Below are positions 43,089-51,330 of a DNA stretch of 64,000 nt, one piece after another. The stretch lies in assembly GCF_036421915.1 (NCBI RefSeq), contig NZ_JAZGOM010000001.1; one strand, given 5' to 3'. The notes beneath the pieces are model-generated. The model was not told the origin of the DNA. It worked only from the letters and a program-made list of their open reading frames with translations, and did not search any database. This DNA comes from Georgenia_A wangjunii. GTDB lineage: Bacteria; Actinomycetota; Actinomycetes; Actinomycetales; Actinomycetaceae. Both the position numbers and the translations under genes were made by a program. Each line of letters begins with the position of its first letter. Within the stretch, counting starts at the first letter, position 1.

Positions 43089-43910
43089 CTATCGGCTGCG
43101 GCCGCGGGGCGCGCCGCGACGCCCGCCGGACGACCCGCGCGTCCCCCGCCCCGCCTTGCCCGACCCGGCCCCCTTCGCCGCGCGGGGATGAGGGGCACCC
43201 CCTCCACCCTTGGCGCCCCCGGCACCCTTGCCGCCTTGGGCGCCCTTCGTCCCACGGCCGTCCTTGCCCGCACGCGCCTCCGTCGCCGCGGCTGGCGCAC
43301 CGGTGGCGCGCGAGCTCTGCTCGGTGCGGCCGCGGACGATGCCGATGAACGTCTCGACGCGCGGGTCCTCGTTCTGGCTCAGCCACGCGAGACCGATCCG
43401 CGACCCGGGCAGGTCGCTCACCGGCCGGTGGACGACGTCCTTGCGGTGGTGCAGACGCGCGACGGACATCGGCAGGACGAGGACGCCCGCGCCCGAGGCG
43501 ACGACCTCGAGCGCCTGCGGCACGGTCATCGCGGGCACGGCGACCCGCGTCCCGTCGCGCACCTCGTCCGCGAGGTCACGCCACTGGGGGACGTCGTCGG
43601 GATCCTGGAGGAGGTGCTCGCCGGCGAGGTCGGCGACGTCGACCTCGTCGAACGCGGCCACCGGGTGGTCCTTGGCCGTCGCGACGACCGTGACCTCCTC
43701 GTAGAGGGGGATGACGTGCAGCCCGGCGGGGTTCACCGGCAGGCGGACGAAGCACATGTCGGCCGCGCCGGAGCGCAGCACCTCGACCTGCTCGGCCTCC
43801 TCGACCGGACCGGACTCGAACGGTGCGTCCGGGGTGCGCGCGTGCCAGGTGCGGACCCACTTGCCGGGCATGACGCCGGGTGCGAAGCGCACGCGGAAGG
43901 GCTCGGTCAT
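43089..43910 (-). CDS. LysR-type substrate-binding domain protein without HTH
   Basis: 273 residues. The first 195 form a LysR effector-binding domain (FRVRFAPGVMPGKWVRTW, ADMCFVRLPVN, LYEEVTVVATAKDHPVA, GAGVLVLPMSVARL), but no helix-turn-helix precedes it. The last 75 residues are a Gly/Lys/Arg-rich basic tail (GGKGAGGAKGGGGAP, ending RRGAPRGRSR). Start ATG with GGAGGAC upstream. It is divergent from a DUF5997 gene. It may bind a small ligand and, through the tail, nucleic acid. Confidence 0.82.
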   Translation of the reverse strand: MTEPFRVRFAPGVMPGKWVRTWHARTPDAPFESGPVEEAEQVEVLRSGAADMCFVRLPVNPAGLHVIPLYEEVTVVATAKDHPVAAFDEVDVADLAGEHLLQDPDDVPQWRDLADEVRDGTRVAVPAMTVPQALEVVASGAGVLVLPMSVARLHHRKDVVHRPVSDLPGSRIGLAWLSQNEDPRVETFIGIVRGRTEQSSRATGAPAAATEARAGKDGRGTKGAQGGKGAGGAKGGGGAPHPRAAKGAGSGKAGRGTRGSSGGRRGAPRGRSR

Positions 43911-43976
43911 GTCGTCCTCCGTCGTCGCGCTGGTGCCTCGAGGCTAGTGCAGGCCCGCAGCCGCCCGCCCAGCACC

Positions 43977-43982
43977 TACGCT
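43977..43982 (+). promoter_or_regulatory. -10 element of the DUF5997 gene
   Basis: TACGCT lies 6 bases before the ATG at 43989; no Shine-Dalgarno sequence. Confidence 0.55.
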
Positions 43983-43988
43983 CGTGCC

Positions 43989-44372
43989 ATGACCACGCCG
44001 CAGACCATGAAGCCCCAGACCGCCGCGAAGAAGCTCGGCGTGCTGCTGTCCGCGACGCCCGCCGAGTTCCAGGAGGGCGTGGTCAGCCGCGACGAGCTGA
44101 ACGAGCTGCAGGCCAACCCGCCGCAGTGGCTGGGCGACCTGCGCCGCAACGGCCCCCACCCGCGCCCCGAGGTCGCCCGGCGCCTCGGCGTGTCGACCTC
44201 CGGGCTCGCCCGGGGCGGCATCACCGAGCCGCTGACGACGGACGAGGTCCAGACGCTCCTCGCCGAGATGCCGTCCTGGCTCCGCGCGGAGCGCGCCACC
44301 CACGAGGCGGTCCGCGCCGAGGAGGCGCGCCTGCGCGCCCGTGGTCACCGCGACGGTCGCACCCGGGACTGA
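43989..44372 (+). CDS. DUF5997 family protein
   Basis: 127-residue soluble protein matching DUF5997: MKPQTAAKKLGVLLSATP, FQEGVVSRDELNELQANPP and the WLGDLRRNGPHPRPEVARRL segment with a small helical, HTH-like pattern. Function unknown. It is divergent from the HTH-less LysR-like gene. Confidence 0.83.
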   Translation: MTTPQTMKPQTAAKKLGVLLSATPAEFQEGVVSRDELNELQANPPQWLGDLRRNGPHPRPEVARRLGVSTSGLARGGITEPLTTDEVQTLLAEMPSWLRAERATHEAVRAEEARLRARGHRDGRTRD

Positions 44373-44462
44373 CCCGCCCACCCTCCCGCTCGAGCGGCGG
44401 ACCGGACGCGCCCGTGTGATGCTGGCGACGTCCAGGCAAACCGACTTTTCGAGGCGGCGCTC

Positions 44463-45611
44463 ATGCGAGCAATGGTGTACCGCGGGCCGTACAAGATCCG
44501 CGTGGAGGAGAAGGACGTCCCGGCGATCGAGCATCCGAACGATGCTGTCGTCAGGGTGACGGCGGCCGCGATCTGCGGCTCCGACCTGCACCTGTACCAC
44601 GGGATGATGCCGGACACCCGCGTCGGGACGACGTTCGGTCACGAGTTCATCGGGGTCGTCGACCAGGTCGGCTCCTCGGTGCAGAACCTCAAGCCCGGGG
44701 ACCGTGTCATGGTCCCGTTCAACGTCTACTGCGGCTCCTGCTTCTTCTGCGCGCGCGGGCTGTACTCGAACTGCCACAACGTCAACCCCAACGCGACCGC
44801 CGTCGGGGGCATCTACGGCTACTCCCACACGACCGGCGGCTACGACGGCGGCCAGGCCGAGTACGTCCGCGTCCCGTTCGCCGACGTCGGCCCCACGCTC
44901 ATCCCGGAGTGGATGGACGACGAGGACGCGCTCATGCTCACCGACGCACTCCCCACCGGGTACTTCGGCGCCCAGCTCGCGGACATCGTGCAGGGGGACA
45001 CCGTCGTCGTCCTCGGCGCCGGACCGGTAGGCCTGTACGCGGCGAAGTCCGCGTGGCTCATGGGCGCCGGCCGGGTCATCGTCATCGACCACCTCGAGTA
45101 CCGCCTCGCCAAGGCACGGACGTTCGCCCACGCGGAGACGTACAACTTCGCCGAGTACGACGACATCGTCGTCCACCTCAAGAAGATCACCGGCGGCCTC
45201 GGTGCGGACTCGGTCATCGACGCCGTCGGCGCCGAGGCGGACGGGAACTTCATCCAGCACGTCACCGCGACGAAGCTCAAGCTCCAGGGCGGGTCGCCGA
45301 TCGCGCTCAACTGGGCGATCGACGCGGTCCGCAAGGGTGGAACCGTCTCCGTCATGGGTGCCTATGGGCCCATGTTCAGCGCCGTGAAGTTCGGGGACGC
45401 GATGAACAAGGGCCTCACCCTGCGGATGAACCAGTGCCCGGTCAAGCGGCAGTGGCCGCGGCTCTTCGAGCACATCCGCGCCGGCTACCTCAAGCCCAGC
45501 GACATCGTCACGCACCGCATCCCGCTCGAGCACATCGCGGAGGGTTACCACCTCTTCTCCGCCAAGCTCGACGACTGCATCAAGCCGCTCGTCGTCACGG
45601 GCGCGAGCTGA
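44463..45611 (+). CDS. Zinc-dependent alcohol/formaldehyde dehydrogenase family protein
   Basis: 382-residue medium-chain dehydrogenase. Catalytic zinc ligands C38 (ICGSDLH), H60 and E61 (GHEF) and the structural zinc motif C90-C93-C96-C104 are present; the NAD fold is VVVLGAGPVGLYAAK. The substrate is unknown; similarity is to glutathione-independent formaldehyde dehydrogenase-like enzymes. GAGG precedes the ATG. It appears to form an operon with the next gene, 11 bp downstream. Confidence 0.88.
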   Translation: MRAMVYRGPYKIRVEEKDVPAIEHPNDAVVRVTAAAICGSDLHLYHGMMPDTRVGTTFGHEFIGVVDQVGSSVQNLKPGDRVMVPFNVYCGSCFFCARGLYSNCHNVNPNATAVGGIYGYSHTTGGYDGGQAEYVRVPFADVGPTLIPEWMDDEDALMLTDALPTGYFGAQLADIVQGDTVVVLGAGPVGLYAAKSAWLMGAGRVIVIDHLEYRLAKARTFAHAETYNFAEYDDIVVHLKKITGGLGADSVIDAVGAEADGNFIQHVTATKLKLQGGSPIALNWAIDAVRKGGTVSVMGAYGPMFSAVKFGDAMNKGLTLRMNQCPVKRQWPRLFEHIRAGYLKPSDIVTHRIPLEHIAEGYHLFSAKLDDCIKPLVVTGAS

Positions 45612-45622
45612 AGGGAGGGACC

Positions 45623-46186
45623 ATGCCGTACACCGCCGACACGCCCGTCCCGCCCCCGAGCCCGGAGGAGCTGCGCGCGCGCATCCCGGGCTGGGGCGCC
45701 GACCTCGACCCCGCCGACCGCCCCGCCTTCCCGCGCGAGCAGGCCCTCGACACGGGCGCCCACTGGGACCTGCCCGAGCAGCAGGAGGAGAAGTGGCCGC
45801 GCGAGCGGTCCGTCGAGCACGAGCGCCTCACGCCCGTCTTCGGCACGTCGACCCCGCCCGCGGGGCTCTCCGGGGCGATCCGCAAGTACGCCTACCGCTC
45901 GTTCAGCGAGGCGCGGGCGGCGCACTGGCTCCTCCTCCTCGGTGCCGACCGCGTCGACGCCGTCGAGAGCCACCTGCGCTCCTTCCTCACCACCCGGCCG
46001 GACAACCCTGTCACCGAGACGGGGGTCCTCGCGGAGGACTCGCCGATCGCCTCCCGCTTCGGGCAGAAGCGGGCCGACACGGCGCACCACCCGATCGACC
46101 CGGTCCTCGTGGCCGGGCCGTGGATCGTGGGGGGTGCGGTCGTCTTCTCCGCGGCACGGGCACTCGCCCGGCGCCGGCGCGGCTGA
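45623..46186 (+). CDS. Conserved hypothetical protein next to the dehydrogenase
   Basis: 187 residues. The N-terminal third is Pro-rich and acidic (MPYTADTPVPPPSPEELRAR), the middle has FGTSTPPAGLSGAIRKYAYR and a hydrophobic helix near the C-terminus (VAGPWIVGGAVVFSAARAL) followed by RRRRG, suggesting a tail-anchored protein. GGGAGGG lies before the ATG. It probably is co-transcribed with the dehydrogenase; function unknown. Confidence 0.72.
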   Translation: MPYTADTPVPPPSPEELRARIPGWGADLDPADRPAFPREQALDTGAHWDLPEQQEEKWPRERSVEHERLTPVFGTSTPPAGLSGAIRKYAYRSFSEARAAHWLLLLGADRVDAVESHLRSFLTTRPDNPVTETGVLAEDSPIASRFGQKRADTAHHPIDPVLVAGPWIVGGAVVFSAARALARRRRG

Positions 46187-46220
46187 CCCACAGGGTCGGC
46201 TCGGCGGGGCGCCCGCAGCG

Positions 46221-46259
46221 GCCCGCCCACGTCCACGGCGACCCGGGGCGTGGGCGGGC
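46221..46259. terminator. Hairpin between convergent genes
   Basis: GCCCGCCCACG (46221-46231) pairs perfectly with CGTGGGCGGGC (46249-46259), loop of 17 bases, between the hypothetical gene and dinB. Confidence 0.65.
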
Positions 46260-46346
46260 GGCGCGTGCGACGTCCGTGTCCCGCGCGCAGGTCCGTCCCG
46301 CCGGCCGCCCGACTGCCGGCTGGCCCTCGCGCCGGCACCGAGCGGC

Positions 46347-47423
46347 TCAGAGCCGCCCCCGGACGGGCGTCCGCTCGGCAGGGTCGCCGCCCTCGGGCAT
46401 GACCATCTCGGCCCGTACCCCGAGGAGCCGGACCTCGCGCCCCGGCTCCATACGCTCGACGAGGGTCAGGGCCGCCTCGATGATCCGCTCCCGGTCGCTC
46501 GTCGCGGCCGGGAGCTTGCGCCCGATGACCTTGGTGACGAACGGCGCGTAGCGGACCTTGAGCGTGACCCGGAAGACCGGGCGTCCCTCCCGGGCCGTGT
46601 CCTCGGCGACCGCGGCCGCGAGGGCACGCACCGCCGCGAGCACCTCCTCCCGTGACGTGAGGTTGTGCTGGTAGGTCGTCTCCCGGCTGTGGCCGCGGGC
46701 GACCCACGGGGCGTCGTCGACCTCAGCGGGCCCGAGGCCCCGCCCCAGCTCGCCGTACCACCGTCCCATCCGTGGTCCGAACTCGGCGACGAGGACGTCA
46801 TCGGCCGCTGCTGCCAGCTCGGCCACGGTCGTCACCCCGTGCGTGGCCAGGCGCTTGGAGACCTTGGTGCCCACCCCCCACAGGCTGATGGTGGGCCGGG
46901 CGCCCATGACGTCGAACCAGTTCTCGGCCGTGAGGCGGAAGACGCCGCGAGGCTTGCCGAAGCCCGTGGCGATCTTCGCGCGCACCTTGTTGTCGCCGAT
47001 GCCCACGGAGCAGTGCAGCGCCGTCGAGCCGAGCACCGCCTCCTGGACGCCGCGGGCGAACGCCTCCGGGTCCGCGGTGGTCACCCCGAGGAAGGCCTCG
47101 TCCCAGCCGAGCACCTCGACGACGGCCCCGCTCGCCCGCAGCGTCGCCATGACGTGCTCGGACGCCTCCTCGTACACCGGCGCGTCCACGGGCAGGAGGA
47201 CGGCATCGGGCGCCTTGCGGACCGCGACCTTGAGGGGCATCCCCGACCCGACACCGAGCTCCCGGGCGGCGTAGGAGGCGGTGGAGACCACGGCGCGCTC
47301 CGTCGGGTCCCCGCGGCCACCGACGACGACGGGCAGGCCGGCGAGCTCCGGGCGGCGCAGCACCTCGACCGCGGCGATGAACTCGTCGAGGTCGACGTGC
47401 AGCACCCACGGGCGTGCCCCCAT
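46347..47423 (-). CDS. dinB: Y-family DNA polymerase IV, DinB2-like
   Basis: 358-residue translesion polymerase. The palm motif reads HVDLDEFIAAVEVLRRPEL, with metal-binding D11, and the second acidic motif is LGWDEAFLGV; finger and little-finger regions follow. The steric-gate position, normally Phe or Tyr, is isoleucine (I16), as in mycobacterial DinB2 where a Leu at this site allows ribonucleotide use. The ATG at 47423 fits the family N-terminus. It runs divergently from the GH3 gene. Confidence 0.9.
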   Translation of the reverse strand: MGARPWVLHVDLDEFIAAVEVLRRPELAGLPVVVGGRGDPTERAVVSTASYAARELGVGSGMPLKVAVRKAPDAVLLPVDAPVYEEASEHVMATLRASGAVVEVLGWDEAFLGVTTADPEAFARGVQEAVLGSTALHCSVGIGDNKVRAKIATGFGKPRGVFRLTAENWFDVMGARPTISLWGVGTKVSKRLATHGVTTVAELAAAADDVLVAEFGPRMGRWYGELGRGLGPAEVDDAPWVARGHSRETTYQHNLTSREEVLAAVRALAAAVAEDTAREGRPVFRVTLKVRYAPFVTKVIGRKLPAATSDRERIIEAALTLVERMEPGREVRLLGVRAEMVMPEGGDPAERTPVRGRL

Positions 47424-47744
47424 GGCGACAGTGTGGGCCGTCGGGCCCGCCCCTGTCACCGTATCGGCGCGGGTGGTCACCGTCCCGCGCCCCCGCAGGT
47501 CGCGGGGCGGCTGCGTGGGGGTGGTGCCCAGCGGGGGGTGGCGTGCGGCGGCGGTTGCCGGCTCCCATGGTTGCGCCAGCCCGTCCCGGACGGGCGAACC
47601 GGCAACAAGTGGCAACACCTCGGCTTCCCCCGTGATCCTCGCCACGCTGAGGCTCGTCCATGAAGAACGGGCGCCGCGCCGGCGTGCGCGCGCCCTGCGC
47701 GCCGCCACGGCGGGCGCGCGCTGGTCGAGTCGAAGGAGACGAGC
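47424..47744. other. 321-bp divergent region between dinB and GH3
   Basis: It contains CGGCAAC-AA-GTGGCAA at 47600-47615, a copy of the 16-bp motif shared with the uronate locus, and the GH3 ribosome binding site (CGAAGGAGACGAGC) at the right end. No convincing ORF or RNA gene was found. Confidence 0.5.
47600..47615 (+). promoter_or_regulatory. Predicted uronate-regulon operator, copy 1 (GH3)
   Basis: CGGCAACAAGTGGCAA matches the consensus TGGCAAC-NN-GTGGCAA with one mismatch. It lies 130 bp upstream of the GH3 start. Confidence 0.6.
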
Positions 47745-50357
47745 ATGAAGAGAACCACGAGAGCACGCGCCCTGGGGGGCGCGGCGCTCAGCCTCCCACT
47801 GGTGGTGGCGATGGCCGCCGGCGCCGGAGCGGTGCCCGCCGCGGTGCCCGGCGGCGACGCCGCCGCGCAGGTCGAGTCGCGCGTGAAGGACGTCATCACG
47901 GTCGACGGGGCGCAGTTCCGCGACCTCGACGACGACGGCGAGCTCGACGACTACGAGAACTGGCGCCTGCCCGTCTCCGAGCGCGTCACCGACCTCGTCG
48001 GCCAGATGACGCTGGAGGAGAAGGCCGGCCTCATGCTCATCGACACGCTCAACGCGGCGTGCGAGGACGGCGAGCGTGGGACGGTCCCCGCATCCGCGGA
48101 CAACTTCATCAACAACCAGCACATGCACCGCTTCGTCTTCCGGAACACCGTGACCGGACCGGACGAGGCCCAGTGCGGCGCCACGGGTGGCGGCTTCCAG
48201 GCCTCCACGTCCGTCACGCCCGCCGAGGCCGCGACCTTCACGAACGCCGTCCAGGAGATGAGCGAGGCCACCCGCCTCGGCATCCCGGCACTGTTCAAGT
48301 CCAACGCCCGCAACCACATCGACCCCGACGCCCGCGCGGGGATCAACGAGTCCGCCGGCGCCTTCAGCGCCTTCCCCAAGGAGGCCGGTATCGCGGCCGC
48401 CGCGCTGGGCGCGGAAGCGGCAGCGACCGGCGAGGACCCCACGACCGGTGACATGGCCACGGTGGAGGCCTTCGCCGACGTCATGGGCGACGAGTGGGCC
48501 TCCATCGGCCTGCGCGGGATGTACGGCTACATGGCGGACCTGTCCACCGAGCCGCGCTGGTACCGCACCCACGAGACGTTCACCGAGGACGCCCAGCACG
48601 CCGCGGCGATCATGGAGACCCTCGTCGAGACGCTGCAGGGCCCCCTCGTCGGCAACAACGACAACGGCCTCGCGCTCAGCCCCGAGACGCGCGTCGCGCT
48701 CACCCTCAAGCACTTCCCCGGCGGTGGCCCGCAGGAGCTCGGCCTCGACCCGCACTACGCCTTCGGCAAGGCACAGGTCTACCCGGGCGGGTTCTTCGCC
48801 GAGCACATGCTGCCCTTCGAGGCCGCCATCGACGCCGGCGTCTCCTCGATCATGCCGTACTACGGCGTGCCGGTGGACGTCCCCGAGATCGGCAACGAGG
48901 GCGCGGACTATCCCCTCACCGGCTTCGCCTTCTCCGACTCCATCGTCAACGGCCTCCTGCGCGACCAGCTCGGCTTCGGCGGCTACGTCAACTCCGACAC
49001 CGGCATCATCAACGACCGCGCCTGGGGCCTCGAGGACGCCACCGTGCCGCAGCGCGTGGCCGCGGCCATCAACGGCGGCACCGACACCCTTTCGGGGTTC
49101 AACAACGTCCAGACGATCATCGACCTCGTCGAGGGCGACGCGCCCCTCGTCTCCGAGGAGCGCATCGACCTCGCGGCCGAGCGCCTGCTCGAGCCGATGT
49201 TCCTCATGGGTCTCTTCGAGAACCCCTACGTCGACCCGGACGTCGCCACCGCGACGATCGGCTCGGAGGCCAACCGCGAGGTCGGCCTGGACGCGCAGCG
49301 CAAGTCCCTCGTGCTCCTCGAGAACGAGGAGACCGAGGACGGTCCCGTGCTGCCCCTCGCGGACGACTCGGACGTCTACATCCTCGGTGACTTCACCGAG
49401 GAGACCGTCGCCTCCTACGGGTTCGACGTCACGGACGGCAACGCCGAGGAGGGCGAGACCCGCCCGAGCGCCGAGGGCAGCGACTACGTCCTCATCTCGA
49501 TGACGGCCCGCACGAACGGCTCGGGCTACGTGAGCAACAGCTCGGAGTCCGGCCTCGACGCCGAGCACGGCGTCAACCCGAGCATCATCCCGGGCCTGCC
49601 CGGTCTCGACGGCGCGAGCCTGTGGGGCGCCGCCGACGTCTGCAGCTGGGACGAGGCCGTGACGGGCTGCACCGACAACGGCCTGCGCTTCGGCGGCTCC
49701 TACCCGTGGGAGTCGAGCATCCTCGACTTCACCGGCATGGAGGCGGCGGAGTCGTGGGAGGTCGTGCCCTCGCTCGACACCATCCAGCAGGTCATGGCGG
49801 AGGTCGACGACCCGAGCAAGGTCATCCTCCACGTGTACTTCCGTCAGCCGTACGTCCTCGACGAGGACAGCGGCCTGCGCGACGCGGGCGCCATCCTCGC
49901 CGGCTTCGGCATGAGCGACACCGCGCTCATGGACGTCCTCACCGGTGACTACGCCCCGCAGGGCCGGATGCCGTTCGCCCTGGCCGGCACGCGCGAGGCG
50001 GTCATCGAGCAGGACAGCGACGCCCCCGGCTACGACGAGACCGAGGACGGCGCGCTCTACCCGTTCGGCTACGGCCTCACGTACGAGGACGAGACCGAGG
50101 AGCCGACGACCCCGGCCCCCGAGCCGACGACGGAGGTCCCGACGACGGTCGACCCGACCGACGCCCCCACGACGGTCCAGCCGACGCAGGACCCGACCGA
50201 CGGCGCGACGACGCCCCAGCCGGGCGCCGGTCCCACCGCCCCCGGCGGCGGCCAGCTCCCGAGAACGGGAGCGGAGATCGGCCTGCTCGCGCTCATCACC
50301 CTCACCCTCGTCGCCGGCGGCGCAGCCGTCGCCGTCCGTCGCCGGGCCGCCGCCTGA
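47745..50357 (+). CDS. Wall-anchored glycoside hydrolase family 3 protein
   Basis: 870-residue secreted enzyme. Signal peptide about 1-30; GH3 N-terminal barrel with MTLEEKAGLML, LKHFPGGGPQELG and the nucleophile region FGGYVNSDTG, where SD is the catalytic pair; GH3 C-domain (RKSLVLLENEE, FGYGLTYED); a Thr/Pro stalk; and sortase signal LPRTG with helix and RRRAAA tail. It likely trims exo-linked sugars from polysaccharides at the cell surface. The ATG follows GAAGGAG. A regulon motif lies upstream. Confidence 0.88.
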   Translation: MKRTTRARALGGAALSLPLVVAMAAGAGAVPAAVPGGDAAAQVESRVKDVITVDGAQFRDLDDDGELDDYENWRLPVSERVTDLVGQMTLEEKAGLMLIDTLNAACEDGERGTVPASADNFINNQHMHRFVFRNTVTGPDEAQCGATGGGFQASTSVTPAEAATFTNAVQEMSEATRLGIPALFKSNARNHIDPDARAGINESAGAFSAFPKEAGIAAAALGAEAAATGEDPTTGDMATVEAFADVMGDEWASIGLRGMYGYMADLSTEPRWYRTHETFTEDAQHAAAIMETLVETLQGPLVGNNDNGLALSPETRVALTLKHFPGGGPQELGLDPHYAFGKAQVYPGGFFAEHMLPFEAAIDAGVSSIMPYYGVPVDVPEIGNEGADYPLTGFAFSDSIVNGLLRDQLGFGGYVNSDTGIINDRAWGLEDATVPQRVAAAINGGTDTLSGFNNVQTIIDLVEGDAPLVSEERIDLAAERLLEPMFLMGLFENPYVDPDVATATIGSEANREVGLDAQRKSLVLLENEETEDGPVLPLADDSDVYILGDFTEETVASYGFDVTDGNAEEGETRPSAEGSDYVLISMTARTNGSGYVSNSSESGLDAEHGVNPSIIPGLPGLDGASLWGAADVCSWDEAVTGCTDNGLRFGGSYPWESSILDFTGMEAAESWEVVPSLDTIQQVMAEVDDPSKVILHVYFRQPYVLDEDSGLRDAGAILAGFGMSDTALMDVLTGDYAPQGRMPFALAGTREAVIEQDSDAPGYDETEDGALYPFGYGLTYEDETEEPTTPAPEPTTEVPTTVDPTDAPTTVQPTQDPTDGATTPQPGAGPTAPGGGQLPRTGAEIGLLALITLTLVAGGAAVAVRRRAAA

Positions 50358-50396
50358 CGACAGCCGAGTGAGCGGCCCCGCCCCTGAGGCGGGCAC

Positions 50397-50429
50397 GCGG
50401 CCCCCGGTCCCTCGTGGACCGGGGGCCGC
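50397..50429. terminator. Terminator after the GH3 gene
   Basis: GCGGCCCCCGGTCC (50397-50410) pairs perfectly with 50416-50429 around loop CTCGT. Confidence 0.85.
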
Positions 50430-50457
50430 GCTGCGTCCGGCGTGACACCCTTCGACC

Positions 50458-51224
50458 GTGCCCGACCTGTCCGCCCTCGACCTCACGCTCCTCGCGCTCG
50501 CCGCGTCCCTCATCGGGCTGAGCAAGACCGCGACACCGGTGCAGGCACGATCACCGTCGCCGTCTTCGCCGCCGTCCTCCCGGCTCGGGAGTCGACCGGG
50601 ACGCTCCTCATGCTGCTCGTCCTCGGGGACCTCTTCGCCGTGCGGATCTACCGGCGGCACGCGGACTGGGCCACCCTGCGCAGGCTCGTGCCGGCCGTCG
50701 TCGCCGGGGTGCTCCTCGGGACGCTCTTCCTCGCCGTCGCCGACGACGCCGCCGTCCGCCGCATCATCGGCGTCATCCTCCTCGCGCTCGTCGCGGTCAC
50801 CCTGACCCAGCGGTGGGCCCGGGCGCGCCCCGCCCGGGCCGGCAGACCCGGCAGCGGGACGCGGGCCCGAGGACGGGTCGAAGGCGCTGCCTACGGCGTG
50901 CTGGGCGGGTTCACGACGATGGTCGCCAACGCGGGCGGGCCGGTCATGTCCCTCTACTTCCTCGCGTCGCGGTTCTCGGTCAACCAGTTCCTCGGTACCG
51001 CGGCGTGGTTCTTCCTCGTCGTCAACGTCGCGAAGATCCCGTTCTCCGTCTCCCTCGGCCTCATCGACGCCGCGTCGTTGCGGCTCGACGCCGTGCTCGC
51101 GCCCGCGGTGGTCGTCGGTGCCCTCGTGGGCCGCCGCATCGCGCGGCGGATCAACCAGGCCGTGTTCGAGCGCCTCGTGCTGGCGCTGACGACGGTCGCC
51201 GGGGCCTACCTCCTCGTGCCGTGA
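50458..51224 (+). pseudogene. TSUP/TauE family permease, apparent frameshift
   Basis: The N-terminus (MPDLSALDLTLLALAASLIG, then LSKTA) is in one frame from the GTG at 50458, and the rest (GAGTITVAVFAAVLPARESTG through GGPVMSLYFLASRFSV to AYLLVP) is in another. Joining them needs one extra base at about 50538-50540: ACACCGGTGCAGG would have to be ACACCGGGTGCAGG. Joined, the protein has about 255 residues and the normal eight helices. It may be a true disruption or a sequencing error in a G run. The family exports sulfonates or sulfite-like anions. Confidence 0.82.
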
Positions 51225-51264
51225 CGGGCACGCGGGCACGGCGGGCACGCGGTCGGGCCGACGC

Positions 51265-51307
51265 ACGCCAACGGGGCGGTGACCTCTCGGTCACCGCCCC
51301 GTGGCGT
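51265..51307. terminator. Bidirectional terminator between TSUP and TRAP genes
   Basis: A stem of 18 pairs with one bulge (51265-51283 with 51290-51307, core ACGGGGCGGTGAC) separates convergent genes. Confidence 0.8.
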
Positions 51308-51330
51308 GAGTCGGTGGTACCGCCACCCCG

